A DNA stretch of 64,000 nt. Source: Phallusia mammillata (lineage: Eukaryota; Chordata; Ascidiacea; Phlebobranchia; Ascidiidae). Made by a program: the position numbers and the translations under genes. Every line of letters starts with the position of its first letter. The stretch's first letter is position 1. Positions 12,901 through 27,500 of this stretch are shown here, piece after piece. The notes beneath the pieces were generated by a model that saw nothing but the letters and a program-made list of their open reading frames with translations, was not told the DNA's origin and did not search any database. The DNA lies in the NCBI GenBank assembly GCA_003260075.1, contig QLIY01000680.1, positions 21,564 through 85,563 of the forward strand, written 5' to 3'.

Positions 12901-15900
12901 TTAGACACTGTTTTGACAATTTGAAGTTAACAACATAATAATATCTATAGGAATGCCAACAAAATTTTAATCAAGAACGTTTCAGGCCCTCTTTTAAACA
13001 ATCAGACAGTATGTCTCAAAAAAACTAAACGAAACATCGACGAAAAAATCAAATCAAAAACGTTCTCAAGCGCTTTCATAAACACCAGACTTGTTAAACT
13101 ATTACTCGGATTTTACAATTAAACGAAACAAAAAATGACCCCAAAGAAAGATTTACTTGGATTTTAAGACACTGTTTTGTTCATTTGAATGCCTTTTAGT
13201 TTTCCAGAATAAGGCTACCCTTGGAAATTTTGCCGACAAATAAGCACACAAAACGACGTTTAATTTTGAAGACTGCATTTTTGCGTCGCCGTAAAGTGAC
13301 ATTTTTATATTTCTGACTTACAGTTGAACGAGATTACTGCCTTCATCGACGGTGGTTTAACTTATGGCATAAGCAAAGCATGGGCTGATGCTCTTCGACT
13401 TCACAAACACGAATGTCCCGAAAGAACAAGAGACAGCCATTTATTTGCAAGCGTAAGTTATGTTTGGTATTTTTTCGCATTCTATTTGAATAAGGTTCAT
13501 GATGTCGTGTTTTAGTTAATGTAAGGTACGTATAGGTACTAAGGCTTAGGCTACATATAAACTATTCCCTACAAATAAACAAATATTATACAGGTCGCAA
13601 ACTTATATACTAGATGTAAAAATAAGCGGGCCGTAAATACTTTCATGTCGCCAAGTGGTAGCATAAAAATGGAACGTTTTATGCGTCGTGTTTTATTTAA
13701 TGTAAGGTACAGGTATTAAGACTCACATGTTAACAGAACAAACAGGTCACTAACTTTACAAACCTTTGTATATATAAGCAGTCATTAGTCTGAATTATAG
13801 CTATATCGCCAGGTAAGAACACATCTTAAAATGGACACCCAAACATCATCACATGGCCCATGCACGTTTTTGTGCGCAAAGTCACGTGCATTTCTCTTGG
13901 CTTCGGATAAGTTGCACGTTTACAGGCGAAAAAACAACAAAAATAACTAAAGCATAAATCACGTCCCCAAAACGAAACTCTATTTCCAGACCAATCACGG
14001 GGCATGCTGCGTCACGTGACGTAGTCAAAATGCCTGCGCACTGAGGCGTGCTGTAGCGCAGACGAGCAGCAAACTGCAGAAAAACATTTCTGCCTTATCG
14101 CGTTATTTTGAGCAGCGTGGGCACCCCCCCCCCGTTCATGATGTCGTGTTTTAGTTAATGTAAGGTACGTATAGGTACTAAACTATTCCCTACAAATAAA
14201 CAAATATCATACAGGTCGCAAACTTATATACTAGATGTAAAAATAAGAAGCGGGCCGTAAATACTTTCACGTCGCCAAGTGGTAGCATAACCCCCCCCCC
14301 TTCCTGCCATCTTCGCTGCTTTGGGTTCCGAAATAAACGGTCTATGTAACGTCACAGGTCGAGAATAGGTTGGCGCGTTTTTATTGGGGGCTCAAATGGC
14401 GGACTTAAGGACCCCGAAATATCTGACAGACGATGTCACATGGCCTATTGTGACGTGTTAATGGCAGTGGTTATTTACAAGGCCATTTCTCCGAAACAAG
14501 TTGATCCCATTGCAAAACAACTAGTACTCAATAAGACGCAGAAATTTTGGAGACAGAAAAAAAAATCTATTTTTTCATGCAAAACATGACAATAAATTGA
14601 ATACAACCTGTCTTGGTTTCGTGGAATTCCTTTCAAATCCTCTGTCCCCCCCCCCCTTGATCCCATTGCAAAACAACTAGTACTCAATAAGACGCAGAAA
14701 TTTTCTAGACAGAAAAAAAAAATCGTTTTTTTCATGCAAAACATGACAAAAAATTAAATACAACCTGTCTTGGTTTCGTGGAATTCTTTTCAAATCCTCT
14801 GTTTATCCGCAGTATATTACTGTAATCCTAAACACATTCGATGGCCAACATACATATTTGCTCTCTTTTTAAGTAGTGAACGTGTGGCAAATTATAATTT
14901 AAAAATTGGGCGTTGGCAATGAAATACACTAGTCTAGTAACACTATAGACAAACTGCAGCGCGTTTATTCTTGGTTTTGGCGCATGTGTGTTACTGTGCC
15001 TTTCTTTGTCAAAGAAAAGAATTCAACTAGTTGCATTACTAATTTTCACGTCTCACAAAAGCACAGTAGTTAGAAAAACTCGACCTTTTTGGTGTTAAAA
15101 CACACGCGTTTTTCGGTACCAACAAAACAACTTTAATACTTTTCCCTACAGCAAAGTAACCCGACCGACTGCAGAGGGGAACTAGCGTCCTATCGAGGCG
15201 AAGGGAGGTTTCCAATCGAAAACGACATCGGACTTCCTATCGTTAACCCCCCACCACCCAGGGATCACGTGTTAAAGTCAGCTACACGTTTCTATCGTAA
15301 GTGATTATTGTCAACACTGGCACCTATTCATTCCGTCCCCATAATAGGATGCAAAAATCGTGTTTTTGTGTATTTATTCCAGTGCAAATTTGGGCTTAAC
15401 GGCTTGGGTTTGGGGTTAGGTTTGTGCGCAAACAGATGGTCTAACTTGCCCCCCCCCCAACACTGGCACCTATTCATTCCGTCCCCATAATAGGATGCAA
15501 AAATCGAAGTGTTTTTGTGTATTTATTCCAGTCCAAATTTAGGCTTAACGGCTTGGGTTTGGGGTTAGATTTGTGCGCAAACAGATGGTCTGACTTTACA
15601 TTCTTTAAACATTGTGTCGTAGTTTCATCTTGGCAAATATAACTTCCTAACTAATTCAGAATAGTTTTTTAAAGTGTTTGGGCTTGTATTTTTGGGTTCG
15701 GGCCCGTTTACAATCATATGTTTTCAAACGTTTTTCAATTTCACACTGCTTTAGTTATTACAAATCCTTTCCTGCGCGTAGAGTGCGCTCGAGCAAAACT
15801 AGCCCCAGACCTAAAATGGTTGGCAAACAACGCTCTACTCACTCTGGTGAACACGTGTTATGCATGACCATTGCCCTACGTGCGTCATGCCAAGAGAGTA

Positions 15901-18900
15901 CCCAAAACACACAAAAAAGTCCGCGCAAATATATGTACACATGCAACAGAACCCCCCTTTTACCCCACCCCCCCCCCCACGTGTTATGCATGACCATTGC
16001 CCTACGTGCGTCATGCCAAGAGAGTGCCCAAAACACACAAAAAATTCCGCGCAAATATATGTACACATGCAACAGAACCCCCCTTTTACCCCTCAGGTAT
16101 TGGAAACCCCCGTGGTAATGAGAACCCCTTTCTTTTGACGTTCGGAGTTTTGTGGTTTCGCTACCACAACTGGTTGGCAAGAAAACTGAGGGACGAACAC
16201 AGTGATTGGAGCGACGAAAAAGTCTACAATGAAGCTAGAGTGCTCAACATTGCCACGCATCAGGTAATGTAAACTGGAAATAACAACTGTGATTTGAAGC
16301 TAAAACGTTTGCCTGTCTGGGGTTTGTGACACAGGTTTAAAACAGTTTTAAAGTTTAAACAAGAAAATCATTACATATCGACATTACCGATTTAAAATAT
16401 GAATATTTGTGCATAAATTTTTTTTTACGGCTATAGTCAAGTCAAACAGGACCATTACCCCTTTTACAAAATCATATACCAAAGTGCCTTGTTAGGCAAG
16501 TTGGAAAATTCAAAAGAATTTTAAACACATCGTAAATCTGCTAAACATCTGAAAATTAAAGAACAACCAAATGTACAATAAACAATCTCGCGCATGTTCC
16601 TTTTTTAGACAAAACATCAGATAACCTCTTCTTTTAGCCTATAAAGCAGCTAAATGCTTAACTACAAATCATATTAAAAATGTGTCTTAAAATGTTTATT
16701 TTTTGCAGAAAATCGTAATGTACGACTGGCTTCCTCTGTTTTTGGGCGCATGTAATACATCCGACACGAGCGTCCAGTGCTACGGCATTCCTACATATGA
16801 TGGTGCGTATAATGTTGATCATATATTAGCAAATGCTTACACAAACTATTCATCCTGTTGTTGTTTATTTATTCTTTAATAACAAATGGTTGACCAGTTA
16901 AGATGAACATAAATTCATAATTGGGTTCAGTTCTGAAGCGTCTAACCAGTCACACTCATATAAATCCCAGTACGCCAGGCCTATTAAAGGCGTTATATCG
17001 ATTCAGTCGGTCATCAAGCATTCACTTCAAGATAGAAAACATGCATTGACAAATTTGACTGCCCATGGAACAAACTAGGGTATACAAACAATTCACACAA
17101 CTCGTTGTAAAGCAAATACAACAACAATACCCCAGGTAAGCAATCAGTTTAATCCAGACCATCTAGTAGCATCAGAAAACTAATACATTATCAGTTTGAA
17201 GTAAACCAAAACTCGTCACAACCTTCCTGAATAAAGATTTTACAATACAATACATTCTACAATACAATCACAAAATCATCTCAGTACATGACACAGCAGT
17301 AGTTTTAACGCTCAGTTATGAAGCGGCATTTTTATTACTTGTAGGTTACAAGTCGGCCGTACATCCAGGCGTCACCCACATCTTCCAATCGGCTGCAATG
17401 AGAATCGGCCACACTCTGGTGCCACCTGGCGTATTCCGCAGAACCGGAAGAGCAGCGTAAGTAAACAATTTTCCAGGTTTTCGTGTGATAACTCTGCATG
17501 GCAACTTAGTTCCAATGCAAAAACTGCTCTGTACTACTCTTTATTTATTAGAGTTTTTTAAAAAAAAACATGATTAAATACAATTGGTTAGGCGCATTGG
17601 TTTGTTATCCTTGCTGAAAACCTCAAAAAACAGACGTGAAAAGCAACGCACAATTTCGGCACTTTAGTAAAGGTTGAAAACCGCAGTCTAAAATTTTACT
17701 GTCATGTAAACCAGTGCTCCGCAACTGGTGTGCCGCAATACGTTGCTGGGTGTGCCGCCGCAAAAGCGTACCTTGTTGTTTTTAATTTTTTTTATTTTTT
17801 TTTATCATTATAACAAATGATACAGTTCACAACATCAAACCAAAGCTACACTACTCACGACACATTCATGTTTTATTACGTTATAAAATACTTTATATTG
17901 GCTTAATGCAGGGGTTTCAAAACACGCGGCCTGGTGTGGACCTAAAAGGGTTTTATAACTAACTTTCAGATTTTAGGTGTTTACCTCAGGTGGATTACCC
18001 TGTCAGACCACCGATTTTAAGTAACAATTATTCTTTATTAGTGATGGCTAGAAATAAATGCGACGTTTTAATCCTGTGATGGAAATATTCCCTCCAGTGG
18101 AAAATCTGCAATTCCAATTGTTGCGTCATATTTTTCAATTGTTTCGTCATTGTATGCCATTGGTTTCGCACATAGTAGTTTAATTCCCCTTTTTTTAGTT
18201 TGCTAAACTGTACATATGTTTCTTGTTTATTGCATCTCAAATGTTTATGCACATAAAATGACGTAAACGCACAACATTTTGAAGCACATGATATTTTTAT
18301 TCATATTACTTTTTTAAAAAAGTTACAATAGTACGCTCTTTACTAACGTAAAAAATGTTTTTGGCCCTCAAAACGTTTAAGACCTCTGGCTTAATGCTTT
18401 TTTAGTCTTTCGAAAAATTTCAAATCGCATTTTTGGTTCGGGTGTGCCGCCCAACATTCAAAGCTTGTATGGTGTGACGTGCGTGAAAAAAGGTTGCGGA
18501 GCACTGATGTAAACCATCGTTGACATTCTTCATCATGTCATATCGTTCGTGTATTCATTTTCGCAGTGGATGCGATTTTTTTGGCAACACTCTCGCCACA
18601 GCTGGAGACAGACACGAAGTCCAGATAAACCACGTCGGTAAAGTGGGATTGCGGACATGCAACACATATTTCAACGCAGTGGTAAGCTGATCAGCACATT
18701 TACTTTCGGTTTAGTGTGGACGTTTAGAGTTATGGGATCAAATGAGTAATTTTTTTTTATGTTCGGGGGCTGAACAACGTCTAAATAGAGCTGCCTATGG
18801 TAGTTCTAACTCTGTTGGGAATTGTTTTAGCTCGATTGTTTCGACTTTGTCACTGTAAATTCGTTTAAACCATAAGATTTTACTGGGTTGGTGCAATGTC

Positions 18901-21417
18901 ACTAGCACAAGTGGCCAATACGGGATTAGAACCAACAACCTTCTGAGTAACAGGGCCCTTTACCGCTATAAGTATAAAGGCTTTAAGCTTCTGCCAAAAA
19001 AGGTCCTTTGGATAATAATTCAAAAAGAACGCTGGTGATTTAAATTGGAAGAATAATATACTCGAATGTCTGGAGCATTAAACTTGCTCAAAGAGAATCA
19101 AAAATACTTGATTGGATTATACGTAGAATCAACTCTTCCTTTTAAACACTTCAGCAGTTTCTGACTCCGGTAATGTTTGTTGATTGTCATCTGTAGGAAG
19201 CTGTCAATGAGACTGACATCGATACTTTGCTAATGGGAATGGCAAGTCAACTGTGCGAAAGAGAAGACAACATTATCACTCCAGATCTTCGCGGTTCCGT
19301 GTTTGGTTTCCTCGAATTCTCAAGAAGAGATTTAATGGCAATCAACATTCAGGTTCGAAAACGACTTTTTCACATCTAGTTTCTAATTTTGTTTTCGTCT
19401 TGTAAATCAAGACAGCAATGTACACAAAAACACCGCAAGCCCTTTAAGCCCTTTGAGTGGTCAAATTGCGGACAAAGTCGAAGTAAATAAGGTGTATTTA
19501 CCGAGAAAAATCAAATGTAACAAAGAACGTTGTGTTGTTAGTTTGTCAAAATTAAGACTAGAAAATACTTTCTTTACAGCGAGGAAGAGACCATGGCCTC
19601 CCAGATTACAACACAGCTCGGAAAAGTTACGGCCTTACAGCAAGGACCAGCTTTAGAGAGGTTAACCCAGACCTGTTCGCCGAAAAACCAGAGGTAAGAC
19701 ATCAAATGGTTCACATTTATTTCTCTGTGTTACTTCGCCATAAGTAAGATATGGTTTTTCCCTAAAATACCACAGTGATGCTTGGCAAAGGCTCCTGTCG
19801 TGGGCTCAAACCCAACAGAAAGCTGGATTTTTTTAGCCTTTGCCTTGCCAAGTGCATGACAATGGCCGATTTGATTTGCAAAACGCCTGTAATAAGATTG
19901 TATACTGCACTTCATTTTAAAATACTTGATCAGCAATTAGCGTTGTCATCAATTCGTTGTAATTCGTTTTTCTTTAGTCTTGGCGCCATCCAATTATCAA
20001 TCAGCTATTTTCGATTTAGTACAATCTTAACCCTTTTAAATAATCAACCACTTTTTTCAGCTGCTCCAAGCGTTCAGAGAAGTGCACAAGAATGACATTA
20101 GCCTTGTTGATGTATGGACTGGTGGATTGCTCGAAACAACTTCAAGAGGTCCTGGAGAATTGTTCCGCGAAGTAATTCGGGATCAGTTTGTCCGGATTCG
20201 AGATGGGGATAGGTTCTGGTACGAGAGCACCGAAAACGGGTACGTAGTCATGCCTCACAAGAACACTTGAACGTGTAACTGCATAGTGACAAATAGGAAG
20301 TAGGAACCCGGTGTTTATTTGATTTGTGACTACAAACACTTCACAAGATTACATTGCGCTGAAGGTCGTTGCAAATTCCTACTTCAGGTGATGATGACAA
20401 CAGTGATTGTTGAAACATCTGCATAATGTATTCCTAACACACACGTTTTCTGGCAGTTATGCTTTGATTAAATTACTCTTCAAGTCCGTGTATGATGTTC
20501 CATAGTCGAAATACAACTCACACTCCGCTTTTGTTAAAGAGTTTACCAGAATTTAATTAAACATCTTTTTTAGTCTTTTAACCCCGACGGAACTCGAAGA
20601 GATTAACAACACAACGATTCGTGACGTTATTCTTCGATCAAATCCAAGTATGGCAGAAGACGACATTCAGAACAACCCCTTTCAGTGGAACAACAACAGT
20701 AAGAAGATCTCATATTTGTAGTCTAAGTTGGCCCGCGTTTCAACCGTCGTGCACGGTCTGAAATCCAATATGCTAATATGTATGTGTATGACATTGGCTT
20801 GAATAGCCACTACGAGCCATCGTTGTATTGCACAGCTGTTGACAACACATATCGACCTTGTAGAGCAAAAAAAACGCTAGCGCCCTAAGTCTGTGCTAGT
20901 CTTAAAAAAACGAATCACTTAACTATGTGTGTGAACTCAACCTTAGAAATAAGATGATATAAAAACAGTATTGATTTTCTCAGATTCATCAGTGCAATGG
21001 GCAGAATAGTTTGGCTAAACGAACACTTATTAACCTTTTGGTTTTGCATTTTTTGACGCAGATTAGTATTCCAATAAAAAAATCTGTGTTATTAACAATC
21101 GTCCAAATTGACAGTATTGAACACCACGTTAACACCTAAGCATAGACACTTTTCGTTTCGCCTCTCTAACTGGCTTAAATTTCTGTGCAGTCGGCAATGC
21201 AGAAAGGCAATACTGCCCACAACCGTACCAGCTCAATGAAACGCAGATGGAGGAATGCACACCGCCTGAAAAGTTCGACTACTTCTGGGGAAGCGAACTT
21301 TCTTATGCTCTGACCTTTGCAGCTATTGGGCTTTTCCTAATACGTAAGTTATTTGGTGCATTATTTTGAGCCTCAGAGAAAAGGTACTGGGCATAGTTGT
21401 AAACGGGTCTAAAATTC

Positions 21418-21506
<89 letters not shown>

Positions 21507-24500
21507 TCTTTAACGTAGAACCTAAGCCCAAACCCGGCCGGAAAAGCCCGGCCCGACTTACAACTCTTCTACTGGGCATTTTGCTTGCAATAAGATTACC
21601 GCCAATCGGATAATGGCTTTGCTAAAGAGAATCACCGCTAATTAAAACATAGTTCATATTACCTTAGTATGTGTGTTGATATCAGGAAAATCAACACATT
21701 GTCCCTTCCTTTTGCGGAAAGCAAACCATCCTATCCTGTTAACAGCCCTTGTATTTTACGACTTTCTGCAAAGTAACAAAAAAATGGTTACAAACACAAC
21801 GAAAATAAGGAAATCATGCTCAAAATATTTTTTGCAACTATTAGTTATATTCTAACAATTTAAAAGTTCTAGGTTTTATAAAACATAAAAAATAAGGAAA
21901 GTAAAACGACAGAAACAATTTCTTGAAAGGATTAATGCACTACAAAACCCCTTTTTGTTTTGTTTTAATTAGTTTAGTCTTAACGTCTCAAGGGCATTTG
22001 GCCGTTTAGGTAATCTTAGCAGTCTTTAGATTTAAGTTCTGCACTAACATACAGTAAAATGCGCAAACGAACATGCTTTTAACTTGTATTCGGTTTAAAG
22101 TTAAAAAAAAAACTATTCCAACTTTAATACGCTTCTGCCGAACCTCCATTTGTTTTCCAGTCACACTGCTGTTTATGCTATTTCTTGGAAACATGGCGAA
22201 AAAGCGTAACATCCGTATCAAGAAACGAGCGGCGACCAACAAACGAAGCAGGGATTTGAGCGACAACAGCGACATCGCAAACGAAATGTTGGGACCAAAT
22301 TCTTTGCGTGAAGTGCAGGTAAGACACGGATTAGTCACATAAATCAGAAAAAGAACAAGTTGATTTCAATTAAAACATCAAGGGTCATTAATTGGAGTCG
22401 ACACGACTTGCCTTACCACTAATTAGATCGTAACCAAGGCAGCATTTCAAGACGATAACTTGGTTTAAGGTCACACCACACAACGAAATCAGCCTGTTTT
22501 GTCAAACCACAGAATATTTTTTTTACAACATAAAAAATGATTAACGTAGATCTAACTAAAAACAAATAAACCAGTGTAACGAATTTGTCTTGCAAGATAT
22601 GCCATTAGGATGAAGAAGGTGTCTTCTATACTCTATAGGACGTCGAAACGTCAATTATTTGTAATAAAAACTGCTGGAAGAGCATTACTCGTCTATACAT
22701 TATGCCTGGCAGCAATAGCGTATTCACTGTAACGAAAGTTTGAAAGAAGACTTTCAAAACACTGCCTCGGTTACTCATGTCATCAGTAATTTCGTGCCAG
22801 AAAAAACAGAACAGAACAAAGATTGTGCATTGATACAACTTTTGCTGCATTTTAGATCAAACTCGGTCCGCAAAACAATATCACAACGAGGACGGTGACA
22901 GGGCGCAGTCTAAGGGTGATTGACACTGGAAAAACCGACGCAGCGACAATTTACAGAAGTTATAACAAGGGACGGACCGCGATGTTCCTGAGAATCGAAA
23001 AGGAAACCCCCGACCTGGTGAGGCCTGGTTGATTTCATACGTTAACCCTGTGATTCCCAGCCGAAATACAGCGTCATCCTCGGGTTTAGTCTGTAACTTT
23101 AAGAGATGCCGTAAGCTTTTACCAAAATTGGTCAGGTATTAAAACAAACACTCGAACACAAATTGCTCAAATTTGTCGAATTAAAACTTTTTAAAATTTC
23201 GAAGGATATGCTCACTGGTTCAAAACTGGCTGAAGCAAAGTCCAAAAATCTGTAAAACTGTTGGGAAAATGCTTAACACTGGCTGTTTTTTAAAGGTATT
23301 GTCGTTCAACGACAGCGACGAGCGGGACAGTTTCATTCTTCGTGTGATGAACTTCTTCAAGGAGAGGAACAAGTCGTGTCAGATTGTGGAAGTCAGCTAT
23401 AAGCAACTCGTAGAGCAAGCTTTGACCAAGGAAATGAGAGATCACCAACTCAAGAAGTTCTTTACCGCTGCCCTGGCTGCTGTAAGTGCTGAGTTTGTTG
23501 TTTTTAAATTACAGCAAAATTTAAAGATGCTATAATTTAACTTGGCGCATCCTTTCAAAAACATATTACCGATATAAGGTCACAAATACAAAACAGCTGA
23601 AATCAACATTTTTTAACTAAAACAACAGACACAAGTTTGTTTTAAAGGCAATGCGGGCTTGTTACAAAACTAAAGAGATAGTTTCACATAAAAAACGTTC
23701 CTAAATTTCTAGAGGTTCTTTTGCACAAGTAAAACTAAGATCCTTTTAAAACAAAGGTGTTGAGGCGACGTACACTTTATTTGTACAAGTCAATCGAATG
23801 ACGCGAGAGCCACAACACCCCGCACAAAAAAGACAAAACGAGACAATAAAGAAAAAGGTTCGCTTCGCGTCCTTCGCATGTAGAGAATTACAGGGCCGCT
23901 ACAGCGTAATAGCTTATGCTTCATTTACAATACTAGTGGTTCCCATGGTTGCATTACCAATGATAAAAAGATCAACATTAGGTTGGTAGGCAACAACAAG
24001 GGCAACGCGTTTTCAAGAATAAATATAAGAGTTACAAAAACTTCCAACCTTATATCTTATTTTGTGCTAAAACACTTTTGAAACTTGTTTAACGCGTTAC
24101 ACATATTTGTCTACAGACTGTCCACATGGATTCACGCGGCGACGCCAACTCTGCAATGAACCTCAAAGAGGCTCGCAAGTTTATCCACGTTGAATTGAGC
24201 AAGAAGGAATTCGCCGAGTATTTGAAGATGAAACCTGACAGCATGTTTGTGGATCAGATGTTCAACATCGCCGACAACGATAACAGTGGAGCTATTTCGT
24301 TCCGGGAGTTCCTTGACATTATGGTTCTCTTCACCAAAGGTTTGTTTAAAAATGGCTGCATGTGTTTTTAAAAACAGGGTTGGTACAGGGAGTCCGGATA
24401 AAGGGTGTTCTATTTTATTACATACCGAGTTCAACAATGTAGTAGTGTATCCTTGATTGAAATATATTCCGGATAATCGCTCATAATGGCAGGCCAATTT

Positions 24501-27500
24501 CGATATGTAAGGAGTGTCTTAAAGTTTGACACAAAGACTATATTTATCTGCCTGTTGCACAACCAGACTTTATTTATTTAAATTCAGTCCGAATTCTCAA
24601 ATCGGTTAAGAAACTATTGCCAAACACCTTAACAGTGTATTACCTACATACACTGTGAGCTGCACAAAACAATATGAATTCCCTCAATTTGCAGTGAACT
24701 AACAAGAATATTAATGACCAGGTTCCCCTGATGAGAAGGCTCGACTCATGTTTGACATGTACGATCTGGACAAGAGCGGAGAACTTTCCCAGGAAGAATT
24801 CAAGACCATGCTTACGTAATTTAACACACATGTCAATGCATATGACAAAACACCATATAAACGTACAAAGTTTATGTACATCTGCAAAAAACACAAAATC
24901 TTAATTTGAGTCTTATACTCAAATACCCCATACGGCACTTCTGTTTCTATAGTATTGGCTCAAGGGTCATTGCTTTGTTACCAACCCCTGCCAACTATAT
25001 AGTCATAAGACCTTAAAACCAAAAAACAAACAATTGTGGAACATGTAATAGAGACAAAAAATGTATTTGGCTTGAGTAAAAAATACGTTAACGCAGTAAC
25101 AATAATTTGAAAGCATTTTAAGTGCAATTCATTTCCAGAATGAGAAATGAAGCTCTAGAACAATAAATGTAATTCTAGAATACAATTCTCAAACGCGAAT
25201 CTGTATAATCTTAAGCCGAGTTGCTAAAGCTATTAGTAACTATTTGCAGATCTATGATGGACATGGTGAACGCGAGCGTTGGAAAGGAAGAAATTAACGA
25301 GCTCGTCAACACCATGATGGCACAAGTTGGAACCAAAGATCAAGACAGGGGCTTAACATTGACTGACTTCCAGAACCTAATGCAGAATTACTCATCTGAG
25401 CTAAGTGATGCCTCACTCCATATGCCAGGTGAGTTTAAAATTGTTCAGTCGACAAAGCCTCAAAAACAATACCGAATATAGGCTAGACTACACTTAATTG
25501 ACGAGCATTTAAAATACTGGCAAAAAGATTGTGGTAATAACCCATATCTTTATAAGAGACGTTAAAAATTAAATTCATGACGAAATCCCTGTTTAGTGTT
25601 TATAGATTTTTTTTCAATAATTAAAAAGTTATTACAAGATCATTAAACCTCGGTTAATCCTGACCCGTTTGGAGCAAAAATGTCCCGAATAGGCGAAGAT
25701 CCGGATAAACCGAATCCTGTTTAACTAAGGTTACAGTATAACAATACTTAGTCTCGAAAGCAAATGTCCAATTTAAACCATCGTTTTATGTGCGCAGTTA
25801 TGTGCGAAGAATTCAACCAAGTTGGTTAGCAAACTGCTTAGGCTAAACATAACTAAACATTTTCTGCCAAAAAATTTCAGTGTTTTAAACGACGCTTTTT
25901 GTTTCACGTTTAAGTGTATGGACCGATTGACATTAAAAGAGGTAACAGCATCAAATGTTTATCTAACAATCATGTCATTATTACAACGAATCAATTCATT
26001 CATTTTTGTCTCATCTGATTCCATTTGTGTGTGAAATTTTATGTTTTGTTTTTATATTGTAAACGTCCTTGTGCGTGTTTTTTTTTTGTTTCTTATGAAG
26101 GATAATAACCGATTTACACTTGGGTTTAAACAAAACAAATTTAGAATTTGATTGAAGAGAAAAACTATACAACGTAAAACAATGACTAACTATACTATAT
26201 AAGGTTTGGGAAATTTGTGCCGTGAGTTGTGGTGAACTTTGCTTGAATTTTTATTTTCATTTGTTTGTGAATAATAGTTCAGGTACAATGAAGTTAGTTT
26301 GTTAAATAGAAAGTATTTGCAACACAAAAAACTAGCGGTAAGTTCAATTCTAACAAGCTGTTGTACATTAGGCGGTGTTGAAAAGGAAAGAGTCAATACC
26401 GTAATGCATTCGGCGGCCCCGGTTCGTGAGACAAAGATAAACAAGGCAAGAAACACCATTAAGCTCTACGCCTCAAAGTAAGTTCATTCATTTGTTTCAG
26501 TTTACCTTGCATTAGAAAAACAATTGGCTACCTTGACATTAAAGATTGGAAATTCAAAACATACCAAGACAAGAAATGACAAAATGTCATGGAAAATAAA
26601 GATAAAGCACCAATTGAATCAGTCGTAGGGAAGACATTTTGGCTGTTTAAAAGAATACTGGTTTATGAATTTAGATATCAAACTAAGTGGGAATAAACAG
26701 AAACAAACAATACTAGTAAATATTTTAATTCTGATCACTTCTAATAAAGGTTTAGGAAAGCACACAAAGCGGATATTACCACGCCGAAATGGAAAACGTA
26801 ATATCTTGTGCCGCGTGTGATAGCAAATTTGCGGTGTGTTAACTTTAGGCTTCGAAACGGTGTGGTTCTCTTTTCTATAAACCAAAAGCAGTCATGGAAT
26901 CCTGCCAAAATGTGTGAAAACGTACAATATTTTTCGATTGTTGTGCCTTTCTGTGTGTGGTTTTTGCATTGAATAGAAGAGTATTTTTTCATTTATATAA
27001 CAAGTACCATATTCACTTGATACCGAAGTGCTTCAGAAGTCCTTGTATCAGAAAATTGAAACCTAAACAAACCAATAAAGGACTGTTGTAAAACGCACCT
27101 AGTTAATAACAAAATGTTTCTCTTAATTTAACAGGGCCCAGAACAAACGGGAAAGCATCAAGAGTCAGATTCAGATCAAAGTTTTCAAGAAAAACGTAGC
27201 CACCAACGTGATTGACCAAACTTTGAACAGCATCGAGCGTTTCACCCAGAACTACAGGCTTCAGATCTTCTGGCTTGCCTTGTATCTGTTGGTGCTGGCA
27301 GGAATATTTGTTGAACGCGCCTACTGTAAGTGGAAGACACGTAGATTCTCAACTCTTATGCGACAGTCTATATATTGTGCAACTCATCAAAGGCTTAAGT
27401 CAAAAGTGGTTGGCACTCAATAATTACTAATCCAAGTCTTATCGAAAAAGTTAAAACACTATTTTCTTTTTCTAAGTAGATTGTAGCTTATCTTACGCTA

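Larger units (their letters stand above)
9494..20698 (+). other. DUOX peroxidase-homology ectodomain (exons 2-14)
   Basis: Residues about 22-610. Recognisable blocks are [41 protein letters not shown] (the His-Asn pair matches the proximal heme site of animal peroxidases), [14 protein letters not shown] and [13 protein letters not shown]. The distal region after LLVFFG reads GQQVVEEIL where active peroxidases have a GQ..DHD-type motif, so the distal His and Asp are absent. Several N-glycosylation sequons are present (for example CNTS, VNET, INNT, LNET), as expected of a lumenal or extracellular domain. Loss of peroxidase catalysis is therefore likely, as argued for vertebrate DUOX; this is inference. 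Confidence 0.88.
21191..25428 (+). other. DUOX first TM, PH-like region and EF-hands (exons 15-21)
   Basis: Exons 15-16 encode the first transmembrane helix (about residues 645-670), followed by a basic [10 protein letters not shown] stop-transfer segment. Exons 17-18 hold the PH-like cytosolic region. Exon 19 carries a canonical EF-hand loop [12 protein letters not shown] (about residues 883-894). Exon 20 carries a second, [12 protein letters not shown] (about 919-930). A third, degenerate loop lies in exon 21 ([13 protein letters not shown]). Calcium binding to these loops is known to activate DUOX enzymes, so this protein should be calcium-regulated. Confidence 0.9.

Noticed and set aside
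15678-16180. Overlapping frames of 77-146 codons on both strands with internal repeats
   Set aside because: They arise because the 115-bp duplication with a C run keeps frames open; the true exon here is 16097-16263.
24132-24497. Minus-strand 121-codon open frame
   Set aside because: Antisense shadow of DUOX EF-hand exon 19.
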